Source: Archilochus colubris (taxonomy: Eukaryota; Chordata; Aves; Apodiformes; Trochilidae). Taken from it: a stretch of DNA of 64,000 nucleotides. Positions 23,801 to 36,299 of the stretch are shown here, piece by piece. The translations under genes and the position numbers were made by a program. Position 1 is the stretch's first letter. Each line of letters starts with the position of its first letter. The DNA lies in contig CM041115.1 in assembly GCA_023079485.1 (NCBI GenBank), positions 24,983,505 to 25,047,504 on the forward strand. The letters run 5' to 3'. The notes beneath the pieces are model-generated. The model did no database searches. It was not told the DNA's origin and worked only from the letters and a program-made list of their open reading frames with translations.

Positions 23801-25377
23801 GAAAAGAGAACCATTTTGCCAGGGACACAGTTACAAGGCCTTATGAAGGGACAGCTTTAGTTCGTATTCAAGTGGACATTATTTAATATCACTTTCTGTC
23901 CACTTCATGACATTTTAGAGACCAAATGCTGCCTAAAATAAGCACAAAACTTCCATTTTCCATTACCAAAAATAGAAAAGACTAAGTGATGCTTACATTC
24001 AGTCACTGCAAAGAAACGGCATCTGTACAAGCAGATACAAAATGGTAAAAAGAAAACTCAACCAAACAAAAAAATGCATCAGGCTAGAAGCAATTCATCA
24101 CATTTTTAATAACAGATATAAAAATACTTAGAAGTTGCAAAGCCTAAGAAGTTTTCACCAGCAAAAAAATACAAACGAAAGCAAAACATTATAGTAAATT
24201 TGGCTCCAGTCCTTCCAACCACAAACATAAACCAGCTGGAAATGTCAGAATATCACTGGACAGGAACACTATTTTTAACTCCTTTCCTGGTTCACATGGG
24301 ACTCATAAAATTATAACATATGCTACCACCAGCACCTGGGCACATTCAGATTTCAGGCAGATGTTAAAAATCTGTACATGATAAAATGAACCCCCCCTGA
24401 AATTTTCATTTATTAAATGAAGCAACACATTGGAGCCACCTAAACACAGACAAGCTCTATCTTCAGCTCTCATCACAGACAAAAATATTTTATTTTTTTT
24501 TTAAAGAACTACTCCATCGTGATAGTTAGAATAGGGAATTTTGTTTGTCGATTTAAAAATGAAAAAATGGCTTTGTCTCCTGAATTCCAGTTACTACCAA
24601 CTTTTATTTATGAACGTATTTTCATCTGCATGCACATCATTAATAGAATTTTAAACTGGCAATTCAAGTCCAATACTAGTCTAATTGATAGGTGTATACT
24701 AGCTAGTACAGGGAAGTATAATAAAACGCAGCCATCAGTAAGAGAACAATGAAAGGCTGCAAAATTGCTGTTGCTCTTTCTTTGCTCCAACATAGTAGAA
24801 TCTATGAGTTACAACGCAACAGAATTCTAGATAATGAAAACATCAAAAAAAAGAAAATAAGGATAAAGCAGAAAAAATAGGAAATCCAGAAAACCTGTTG
24901 TTTCTGAAAGCACTGCTGAGACAGCCAAAGCTAATCTCACACCAGATTCTGTTTAACCTGGGGATATTTAAGACATTTCCTCAAAATTAGGCATCAGAGT
25001 AACATTTAAAAATATGAAATTATTGGTAAGAATTTATCAGAGACAGATATTAGTCAGCTGACGTGTTAAAGCATCAAATATGAAACTGCCAAACTAGTGA
25101 TTTTGCAAAAACTTAGGTTTAAAATAATCTAAGTAAAGAGGAATGAAGAGTGGAAAATATATCAGATTTTTTCAAAGCTTGACAAGGCAATCAGGAGAAG
25201 CACTACAAAGATAGTACTGGGCAACAAAAAAATTGTAGATTGGAATAACAGGGAGAAAAAAAACAATGCAGATTTCATAGAGAAAAGTCATGCTTCACAA
25301 ATTGCCTTCCTTGAGGCACCATGGATCCATGGAATAAAGGTGTTGGAAGTGGTAGTGAACTAAAGACTTAAAAGATG

Positions 25378-25440
25378 TTTCATAGAATCATAGAATGCCT
25401 TAGGTTGGAAGGGACCTCGGAGATCATTATGCTGATGTCT
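25378..25440 (-). repeat. CR1 LINE 3'-terminal remnant
   Basis: CATAGAATCATAGAATGCCT, then AGGTTGGAAGGGACCTCGGA. This is the reverse complement of the CR1 3' terminus with two terminal octamer repeats. Similarity fades after about 60 bp. Confidence 0.88.
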
Positions 25441-26682
25441 CTTACAGGAATGTGTTACAGAAGTGAAGACCTTGCAGGATAAGATTTAAGACACAGGGGA
25501 GTCAGCAGCCTCACCAGAATCTGTGCCAGGACTTGGACTGCTGCTTAGCATGTTCACCTGCATATCTGTCATTTCACATATCATCTGTGATAAAGTTTGC
25601 AAATTAAAATTATCATGAGCAATCCAAACTGGCAGATTATTAAAAAATTTCCAGAAGAACCCCAGAATACTGAGGAACCAAGCATATAAAAACCACAGAT
25701 GAAATCACATGTCAGTAAATGCAAACGTAACACATTCGGACAGAGAACTCAAGGTTGTTTAATGCCACTGCCTGAAAAAGATCTGGGTACTCTCTGAACA
25801 TACTTCTTCAAAAACATTTGTTCAGTGCTTTGAAGTGGTCAGAATATTAGACTTTTTTGTTTTGTTTTTTTTTGAATGAAGACAGAACATAGGATATTCT
25901 TTCACTGCTGATACCTTAATGGTGTTCAAATTATTCTGTCTCATGAAGAACATAAAGTACCAGAAAGTATAGGTAATAATGAGTATGGAGCAGCTTCTGC
26001 ATAAGGAACAATTTTTTTAGCTTGCAAAACAAGAAAAGTGTGACAGGGTGTCAGATCAAAGTACTCAATATAACAATCATGACAGTACAAAGTCATACAG
26101 GATGTCAGATGCTGAAGTGCTTCCAAAAAGAAATTGGGAAGATCAAATAAAAAATTATAAATTTGCTCTTTAAGTATTTCTTTGCCTAGTAAATAACTGA
26201 ATGAGAGAACTCAATCCCTAGAGGCATTTTTGAGATCAAGCAAAAAAACAGGTTCAGAAACTATTATAAAAATTCATTTAAAAACCAGACGTCTTAAACA
26301 GCAGAACTTCCATCTCAAGATGTCTCTAAATTGCAAAAGCAGGACAGGGACTGTTACTCCATAGTTGTGCCAATGGCTCCTTCTTACCTGATAGACGCAA
26401 GTACTGAGCTAGACAGACTTCACTGGGTCACACACAAACATCTTCATACAGTGCATTCTCATTCTCCTTCCCTTGCAGCTGTTTAAAGAGCAGTTTTCCT
26501 TAGCAGCTCTGGCAGCTGTGATCTTATTAAAAATACATGCAAATAAGAAGCAGTGAACTCCATCAATGAATAGGATTTAAACAAACAAACAAATAAAGCC
26601 AAAATCAAAACAAAGCATAAAAGCCCAGAAAGAAAACAACACTCAGGTCTTCTGCCTAGAATTTCAAGAGACATTTCCTTCC

Positions 26683-26703
26683 TTTTTTTTTTTTTTTTTT
26701 TTT
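26683..26703 (+). repeat. Poly-T tract (21 bases)
   Basis: Uninterrupted T21 followed by AATATATGC. On the minus strand it would be a poly-A tail, but I see no retroposed gene to its right. Confidence 0.9.
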
Positions 26704-29700
26704 AATATATGCAAAGTCTTTATTTTCTGAATAATTTTCACATGTCCAAATGTTAGTAATAAATGTGATGGAAGTAAGTCTCCAACAATCATTTAGCCAT
26801 TAGGCTAAAGATATAAAGACATCCCCTAATTCTTTCCCCTTCCACCAAAAAAAACCTTATCCCTACCAATGGCAAAAGCATTTTTGTCAAGACTTGGTTT
26901 TCCCAGGCTATCTGCTTTAATATTCCCTTTAGCACAAGAAAAAAGTTTCTCAGTGACTAAATCTCAACTTCCCCACCTCATGACTGAGGAATAGCAAGAC
27001 TACCCACTTCTTTGCAACTGAATTATCCTACTTTTTGACTAAGCCATTCTCATTTTTTCCATTTTTCATTTTAAATAATTTTCTAGACTGCTGCTGTCCT
27101 CTGAACACCCTCCAATTGGTCCCCACCTCACTCAAGAGTTCAGAAACTAAAATAGTGGGGTATTATAGAACCCATCAACTCTGACAAGACTGAAGACATT
27201 ACTTCAAATTACTTTTGAGCTCCTGCCTAAGTGCTTTAACTGCTTCCCAACAGCATAGTATCGTGCCCTTAGTTCACAAATTAAAAAATCCAGGTCCATT
27301 TCTACAGAACTGCACCTTATCTTCTTCCTTCCTGCATCCTGTACCCATGAAGTCTAACACCTTACTTTGTTCCAGAAGATCTCACATTTGCCAATATTGC
27401 TGTACACAGTCATTTCAATCTCCACCACACATTGCAGTTTTTCCCAACTCTCCACGGCCTGAAAACTTCCTCAGAAAACCTTTTCCCATCTCAAGCCTCC
27501 TGTGAAAAGCTCGACAGGGCAAGAGCTGACATTAAGTACTGAACCATGAAATAAGCACTCTCTTTAGGAACAGTTACTCAGCCAGTTTTGCTTCCATCTT
27601 GTGTAAGTTTCTACCTTTCAGTTTCAGGTAAATAGCATGGCAGATGCTGGAGACTGAATCTCACCAAGCAAACCAGTACAAGAGTGTGAAAGCAGCAACA
27701 GGTTAGGAAGAGTAGAGCTATGCTGGGTGCCACAAGTCGCACACTGACACTGTGACTCAGGACTCACTGCTGTGCTCTTGTTAACATTGAAAAAGGCAGT
27801 GTCAAATACAGAACAACAGACAGACACACACTGATTTCAGAGGGTACATGCACCTAGTTTCTTGCTACCTTCTATGTACTTATAAATAAAGCAAGCTTTA
27901 CTTCCTGTATTTTTCAAGGAATTAATTTCTACCTGAGTTCCAGGCTGCAAGGAAGCCAAAAGAAAGCCTAGCTTCAGAGTACCTATCAACAAATCTTCAC
28001 TCAACTTTCAATTCTCCAGTGCTTCAACATCTATCTCCAGACTATAGCTCAAACTAAGAAATGGACTGAGCAAAATAAAACTGTTAAGAATTATTCTTAA
28101 GTGGCAGACACTGCACTCCAGTATCTCCAACCCTGTCATAAGTTCCACCAGGACAAGACTGTTCCAGAATTACAAGGAAACATACAATGCTAAGATGACT
28201 GAAAATTGGCTAAAAATTGAAATAAACTACATACACACATTAGTGACTCAGACTTATTTTAACGTGTATATTATACAGCGTATCAAAGAAACTCTTGAAC
28301 AAAGAAGAGCAACAAAAGACAACTGAAGTATAGCATTTTGAAGAGATGTCTTAGATGAATACTGAAGATGGAAACAACTGCTAGGAAAAGTGGCCACAAG
28401 AGTCAACACTGAAATTAAAACACAATGAACTTGTTGACTAATGAGTTAGCTTACATTGACCTATTTCTTTGCTGATTTATTTCATTCAATTAGATCCCAC
28501 CTTCTCTCGTTCAAAAGTAGGAAGCAGACTTCCTTATTTGGAAAAAACCCACATTTCTGAAGGAAACATTTCATATATTGATATCCATCTGCCTTGAGAT
28601 AAATACATGGCAAGTGAGAATGAACTCACACACACACAAAAATAAAAATCCCAAACCCAATCTGTCAGTCCTGAGTCCACCTACTGAAGTACGTGTTCAG
28701 CAAAGACAGAGAAGAATACTGAGACCATACTGAGGGTGTCTTATAATTTAAAAACACCATGTAAGACTCCTCCTCTGGAATATTTCAGGTCCCAAAACTC
28801 TGCTAGTGGCTGTCATTACACATTTCAACTTAAAAATCCAGGATATTGCTTAGAAGCTTCTTCCAGAAGCCCTGTATCACCACTTGAGATTTAAAGACAG
28901 CCATGGAAAATACACACAGATATAGACAGGATGCAAAATACTTTTAGAAGTCTAGAGACAGTTTAATTTCTTCCTATGGTTCAACATCAGCTGGAATTTC
29001 TCACTGCAATGAAAACTATTAGATTAAAATCTACCATTAATCTGTAATATATGACAGTACTGGTGTCGAGAGAAACACAATCACAAATTCCAAGTATTTA
29101 CTGCTCTTTTCAAAGAGAATTTCAAAGAGCAATCAGGGTGTTCCTGCTTCTTTCCTCCTTCATTAAGCTAATTATATCCTTTTGGTTCATTAAACCCTCC
29201 ACTTAGTTAAGTCACTGTTCATTCAGTCTTCTTGAGGTCACCTAACTCCTTGGCACCATTACATCACATTTAATATAGTTCAATTACACAATATTCTGCA
29301 CAGAAAATGAGCCCAGAAGGGACACAGGTCCATTAGGAATAGAGTCCTGTCAATTCCCAACAGCAGATATTCCAGAATGCCACACTGCAGCAAATATAAA
29401 TACCATGTGATTAATGAAAGCTGTTACCTCAAGTCTTTTGTTTGCTGTTTACAATGATAATTCTGTTCAATGGGATGCCATTACTCTCACTCTAAAGGCA
29501 GAATCACCAGAGAGACAGATCATTGAACTACGCATTTTTATCTTCTTAAAAACTTGAAGTACTTAACAAATTTTAATATGTACATTTTATAAATATATAC
29601 CAGGGTAAACTTACCATGGTGCATGAAGAAACCTATCCTATCTCCTCTTGATCAATCAATTGTGTTTGGGTATCATCAGGCCTCTCAGTTAGAAAAGACA

Positions 29701-32700
29701 CTTGTTCTCCAAGGTATTATCCATATTTGAAAATGTATAAATGGATGAAGCTTTAATTATGAGATATTACAAATAAACAGTTAGAAGTTGCAGATGTTTA
29801 ACCCAGGTCTCCGGAAAAAAATGGTACTGAAGGGCACATAAACAAAAAATATGCTTGGACTCTGCACATTCTTCACATTATTTGTACATATAGGATTCAG
29901 CCTAAATAATTTTTATTGCAAAATCTTTGTATTGTAGGCAAGGACTAGTTGGGTCCCTCCAATTCTTGCCTTGCTGCATTCTGAGGCAGTTGAAGGGAAT
30001 TTGACTGATAGCATCTTTAAACCCGAAATCTCATCTTTGAGAAAAATTCTGTAGAGGGACACAAGCCATCCTATTGTAAGAGTCAAATATTAACAACTAC
30101 TTGCTCGTTCACTGCTTTCGAAATGGCATCTCACACCCACTGAAAGCAGACTAACCATAATCACGTTGCAAATACCTACACCTCCACCAAGCTCCCCACG
30201 TCTGACTGTGGGGACTTTGGTGATGAAATACTACAGAACAAGAAAAGTTAACTATGTCACAGTCTGTCAGAAAGATGTTTTATCAGCATGATAGGCCAAG
30301 TATGCACTGCATGCTTTGTGGACCCATGAAACCTTAGGTTAAAGAAGACATAAGATACCCTGGAAGCCTGCTGTGCATAGCACACAAATCTGCTGCAGTG
30401 TGCATCCATATTGTGGCTGGAGCAGAGCCAGGAAAAAACAATCCTGCCAGTCGTGGGCAGGTTTCCTTTCAGATAATACCAGCTGACTCCAGGAAAAGAG
30501 TTAAAAGGCACGCAGCATGGAAAATGAAGAAGCTGAGGAGAAAGACAAAGACTGAATGAAATTGAGACTTTGAGCTCAATAAGGATTTCTGTAATTACCT
30601 CCTCATTAAAAAATAATTAGATAAATTACATTCTTTAGATGTCAATTACATTTGTTAAAAAACAGCAGCTTCAGATCTACTTAACACACTTGCAATCCAA
30701 TTTCTCCTAACCCAAAAGGCAGAACTGGGTATTAAAAGGCCTTTCTCTCTCTTTGCTACAGACCTTTAGCTCTTTAAAGCCCTCTGCTTTTTTCTGCTGT
30801 ACACTTCAACTGCTTATATTTTCTTTGTTTGGCCAATCAGGCACTTCCTTTTGTAAAGTGAACTTTGGTTATCACATCTGCTGTACTGGGTAAACAGCAA
30901 CATTGCTGAAATTAAGGAAAATATATTCTCCTTAGGAGAAAATACAACATTCACTGCATTAATGTAAAACAAATACATACATGCCAAAAATACAAAAGTG
31001 CATATTTTTATTATTCCATGCTTTGCATCTCTTTATCAGTGAAAAGGTCCTCCAGTGCTTGTTTATTTTCCTTAAAACTGGTTTCAAACCCATTTATCAC
31101 AACATTTTGGTGAAAGGATAGCACAATTCTTTTAAAAAAAAATTATTTACAGTGCATAAGCTGTCATATTTTTAAAACCTAATCGCTTCACTGCGGCCTT
31201 TATCCAAAATTCCCGAACATATACCATGGCGTGCTGGTTTACATTCATGAACATTTCAAAGCAGAAGCCACATGGAAGTCAGATGCTATTCAAAAGAAAC
31301 CCAAAACATGAAAGAAAGCTTTTGCATAATTCACAAAAACTGCATTTTAATAAACACTGCGAGAGCACACTACACTAAACAGATTCTAACTTACACCATT
31401 GAATAGCAGGTAGGGCAAGCTTTATGTATTCAATGATTAAGAAATTTTATCTTAATAGCCTTACTCTTACTAGTTTATAGGTTCACAACCAGTGAAGCTT
31501 GTGATTTACTAACCCAATGGCTAACAACCTCCAACGACTGATCCATTATTATTGTTATTTCTCTGAGCACTACAGAAACAAGCAGTCAACAAAATTATTC
31601 ATGCATTTAATAAACAAGCATTAAATCTGCTCTTTCTCACTCGGGCCTGTTTTTACTGAGAAAAATGACTTACTACTGTTGTTCTCAGTTCAAACAGCAA
31701 ATACTATAAATGTGACAGTGAACAATCACGTTGAGTCCCAATATGCTACCAACACATGAAATAAAAAATTTCATTTTTTAAATGAAAGAAGACAGGCACA
31801 AGAAGAGATGACAAATCAAGAGCGAAAATCAAGGATTCACACACAAATTGAGGCTGAAAACCTAATTTCCACCCTCTCTGAAAAATGCATTACATGACTG
31901 TGTAATTATTACAACAGTGCTTTTCTCTGAAAATCCCTGATTCATTTATTACAGAGAATGGTGTGCTCTGAGGACAATTCAGCCTTCTGTCAGTGGGGCT
32001 TACCTTCAGGACTCTTACCATGCTCCTTGCAGTAGCTGTATGTCTCCCAGCTGCTGAACAGGCAGTTTCAGAGAATAAAGGGCTTGTGATTAATGCACTT
32101 TAATACAGTTATGGATTTTGTTTCTGCCTCTGGCAAAGAGTGCATACATCACATATCACAATTCACAAACTTCTCACAGGTTGCCTGTCAAGGCAATTGG
32201 TTTCTGATTTGGTCTGAATTATTGTAATTTATTTTGATGCTAAGCTTAACTTCTTGTCTCAGCTCCCTGTGTTAAAATAAATTGCTTCCAAAACCATACA
32301 AAGAAAAAATGTTGTCGCAATCTAAGATCAAATTATGACAATTATAAGACAGTTTGCAAAAGGACTATCTTTAAACCAAGATTTAAATACAATACTGAAA
32401 AATGCCTAACACCTAATAAACATACGTAATTATTAATTAAATAATTTCATTATTAGCAATTAATAAGGCTGGGTTCAAAATTAACTACAGTTTTGTGCAA
32501 GCATACCTAAAGAAGAAATCAAGAGTATGTTTTTAATTATCCCTTAAGATTTTAAAGTTTCACATTAGCAACTTCATAGAGAGCTACATCACAGAAATGT
32601 CTCACAGAACACAGCTACTGCTGTTACTCCATGTTCAGGCTACCAACAACATAAAGGCGAGACTCATATCAGAAAACCTAACAAAATACCTTTGCTGCTC

Positions 32701-32712
32701 AAGATGCAAATT

Positions 32713-33475
32713 TATAGAATCCTAGAATGGCTAGGGTTGGAAGGGACTATAAAGATCATCTAATTCCAACCCTCCTGCCATGGGCAAGGACCTACCACTA
32801 GATCAGGTTGCTCAAGACCAACATCCAGCCTAATCTTGAAATCTTCTAGGGAAATCTTCAAGGAGGTTGCAAACACAACCTCCTTGGGCAACCTGTGCCA
32901 GTGTCTTACTATCCTCATAGTAAAATATTTCCTAATGTCTAACCTAAATCTCCCTTCTTCGATGTTTAAGATATTGCCTACACACCTGTGTAGAAAACCC
33001 TACCCCAGATTTCTTAGAGGCCCCCTTCAGATATTGGAAGGTTGCTATAAGGTCACCTCAGAGCCTCCTTTTCTCCAGGCTGAACAACCCCAACTTCCTC
33101 AGTCTGTCTTCATAGGGAGGTGCTCCAGCCCTCTGATCATTTTTGTGTCTCTCCTCTGGACACACTCTAGGAGCTCTATGTCCTTCCTATGTTGGGGACT
33201 CCAGAACTGGACTCAGTACTTCAGGTGGGGTCTCACAAAAGCAGAGTAGAGGGGGAGAATCACCTCCCTTGATTTCCTTGTCTGTGCTTCTTTTGATGCA
33301 GCCCAGGACACAATTCTCTTTCTGGACTGCAAACACACATTGACAGCTCATGTTAAGCCTCTGGTCCACTATCTTCAGGGCAGTCTTCAATCCTTTCTCC
33401 TCCCAACCTGTATTCATACATGGGATTGCGCTGACCCAGGTGCAGAACTTTGCACTTGACCTTGCTCAACTTCAC
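32713..33475 (-). repeat. CR1 LINE, antisense, intact 3' end
   Basis: Begins TATAGAATCCTAGAATGGCT with GGGTTGGAAGGGACTATAAA (reverse complement of the CR1 3' tail). It runs through the 3'UTR into the ORF2 C-terminus, where minus-strand frames at 33187-33417 and 33353-33589 are CR1-like. Similarity ends near 33475 at a 'gcacttgaccttgctcaact' block. 5'-truncated. Confidence 0.92.
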
Positions 33476-34193
33476 GCAGCTTGCAAAGTTCAAAACAGAG
33501 ACCAAGAATAAGCAGCCAGAGAGAGAGCTAATACATTTCAAAGACCAGAAATTCTGACAAACCTCTGCAAGTGGCCAGAAAACAGCCACTGAACCACCAT
33601 CCAGTTATAAGTATGGAGAGCTGCCGCTACACACTGCTCCACTGCTCATTTGTGTGTCACAATCTGATTGGTAACAACCTCAGATGTGGGAAAGAAAGTT
33701 TGAAATTGTATATGGTTAAACCATTTGGTATTTTCCCTCTAGTGTAGAAAGCCATTAATTCACAGGAAGCCGGTGACTAAAGAGCAAGCACTAACCCGAG
33801 ATCCAAAGTACAATGATGTTAAGTAAGTACAATTCACTCACTTTAATTAACAACAACATTAAGTCTTAATTTATAAGGATTTAATTTTTCTTTAACACCA
33901 CCATGGAAACACACAGGAATGGACAATCCCTGTTTCTTTAGAATCATTGTACTCTAAACCAAGCTGAACCCTGCATTTAAACTTGAAGGAAGAATTAGAA
34001 AATATTTCATGTTTTGAGATATCAGCAATCAGAATCCCCCAGTCCATGAGATTGATCTAAAAATAAAAAAATAAAAAAACTCCACAACATATGCACACAA
34101 AAAGCCATTTTAGAAGCACCTCTGCTACTTTTTAAGAACCATTTCCAAAACTTTTCTTGCAGAGTACATGACCTTACATGTAGCTCTAGGGGG

Positions 34194-34216
34194 AAAAAAA
34201 AAAAAAAAAAAAAAAA
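34194..34216 (+). repeat. Poly-A tract (23 bases)
   Basis: A23 preceded by GGGG and followed by TTTAAAGG. Simple repeat in FER intron 1. Confidence 0.9.
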
Positions 34217-34698
34217 TTTAAAGGCACCTATCTCCTCTCAAGTCCTGGAAACAAAGCTACAAATTCCTGGTTCACTACATCTTTCTAGAGAAATGCTAGT
34301 AACCCAATGCGAATGTCATACAGAAAAAACTTGCTGTGAATTTACATTTTTAAACCCCTGAACTCTCCAATAAAATGGTGAATACTCAACAATTTCAAGA
34401 CTATCTCTACTGTATAATAAAATTCTCTACTAAGCTTTCAAAATCCAATTTTATAAGGCAAATACATCAACACCATAATTAATACAGTACTAAGTGGATA
34501 GTTTTAAGATAGGAGTATAAATACAGTTTACTTCCTGATGGAATGAACTTAGGGTTTCCTCCCTTCTCTTGCTGCTCCTCCTCCCCCTCAAGTAAAAGAA
34601 TCCCCTTTCCTTTCCCTAGACCCACTTCCCACACCCTGAAAGAAAAAAAAAAAACCTCCTCCCTGTGAAGTAATGACCTCATCCTGCTAGCTCATCTC

Positions 34699-34706
34699 CT
34701 TATATA
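34699..34706 (-). promoter_or_regulatory. Candidate TATA box (minus strand) in FER intron 1
   Basis: On the minus strand the sequence is CTATATAAGG, a full match to TATAWAAR. It is the centre of a GC-shifted block (34.56-34.95 kb) with GTCATTACTTCA-like CRE/AP-1-type elements downstream and G-rich tracts upstream (34842-34849, 34853-34858). It would drive a transcript in the FER direction, about 2.2 kb inside intron 1. No transcript or exon can be shown from sequence. Confidence 0.3.
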
Positions 34707-36299
34707 GAGCTCCGGGCTTGCTGCCAGCTTTCTCCCCCTTCAGGCTCACAGGGCAAAATACCTTCCTTCACACTGCTGCTTCCCTGCTGAAAGAACACCC
34801 AGAAGCGGCAGAAAACGGAGCGGTCAAGCCGGGCAAGAAAAGGGGGGGGTGAGGGGGGTGAGTGTCTCTGCACAGAAAAGGAACAGACCACCAGACGCTG
34901 GCCCCACACTCACGTTTAGCGTAAACCTGCTTTGTATCAGCAAAGCACCTCTCCTCTCTATTGCAGGAAGAAGTAAACTGAACATTCTTAAGTATGAAAA
35001 TACATCCCACCTTACCCAGCTGCAGGGCAACACCCCGTGGCTGAATCCTGCCTTCCCATGTTTAATCTCTTTAGTCCAGTGAAGCAAATGTTACTTCTTT
35101 ACCACTGTTAACAAATACCTGACTTAATTCATATCACTTTACTTTAAAATCCTCCTGTCCCATCCTCAGCCTGTCTTCACTTGATGTCTCCTCAGAATTA
35201 ATTCCACATGACTGATACCTTAGACAATCCAAACACCACCTGAAGAAGAACCTTTATTAGAAAGATTCAGTGGTGACATGAAACCACAGTGTAGGATCTT
35301 GGTCGTGGATAACGGAGCTTTTTCCTCAGTTAAAAAGTAACCTTGTACATACAAGACCTGGTCTTTTCCTTCAAATAAATATACTCAAAGCTCAACTCTT
35401 CTGCAGTTAGAAGTTCTACATGTGTGTATTTTAAAGTTGTAACAGTATGGACAATTTGCTTCAATGCATAAAAAAGAATTTATAAAAAAGAGGGAATGTA
35501 CTTTTGTCTCACTAACAATAATCATTACTGTAACTCAACCTATAACAATAGTCATCATTTACAACTTGCTTTGCCTATGAGCAGGTTAGAAATACAAGCA
35601 TTCCACCTTTCAAAGACCAGCACATAAAGTAACTGTATCAGTCACCACTTTATTGTACACTTACTAGACCCAATTAACTGCAAAGTATTCTGGTCAAAAG
35701 GTTTCAGATAGTCTTTTTTTTACATTGCAAACTGCCAAAACCCATGAAAACACAGTCTGGGATCACAACCACTTTGTGCAGGTTTGTTACAAAGTGGGGA
35801 AAATTAAAAACAACTATTTGAAAATCACCGCCCTTTCTTGTAAACGAAGAGGAGCTGGCTTGTGTAATAAAGCCAACTATGTGTAACAAAACCTAATAGG
35901 TGTTCACATGGATGTGTCACTTCCTAGGGCGTATGCCCATCTAAACAAACCAGAAACATACTCCAACACAAAAGTGGTTGTTCAACGCCCTTGCATGTAT
36001 CTCATTCTCAAATACCAAGTATGTCAATATTTAGGAAGCCTGGAAATACCAAGCCCAGGAACACAAAAAGCATAAAAAAGCATATAAAAAAAAAAAAAAG
36101 CCAGAACAATAGCACTAAGAAAGACTTATCTATGCAGGCTCTAAATGTAATATAGAAGATAAGAAAGTCGCTAAGTTTTGCATCATTGTGAGGGGGCAGG
36201 GGGGAGCGGGGGGGAGGAAAAAAACCAAAAAAAACCCCAAACCAACAACCCCCAAGTAACACAGCGAACACAACACAACCAGAGGGGTTGGATTTATTG

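Noticed and set aside
26683..26703. Poly-T as the tail of a retroposed gene on the minus strand
   Set aside because: No coding similarity or matching target-site repeats on the right-hand side. Treated as a simple repeat.
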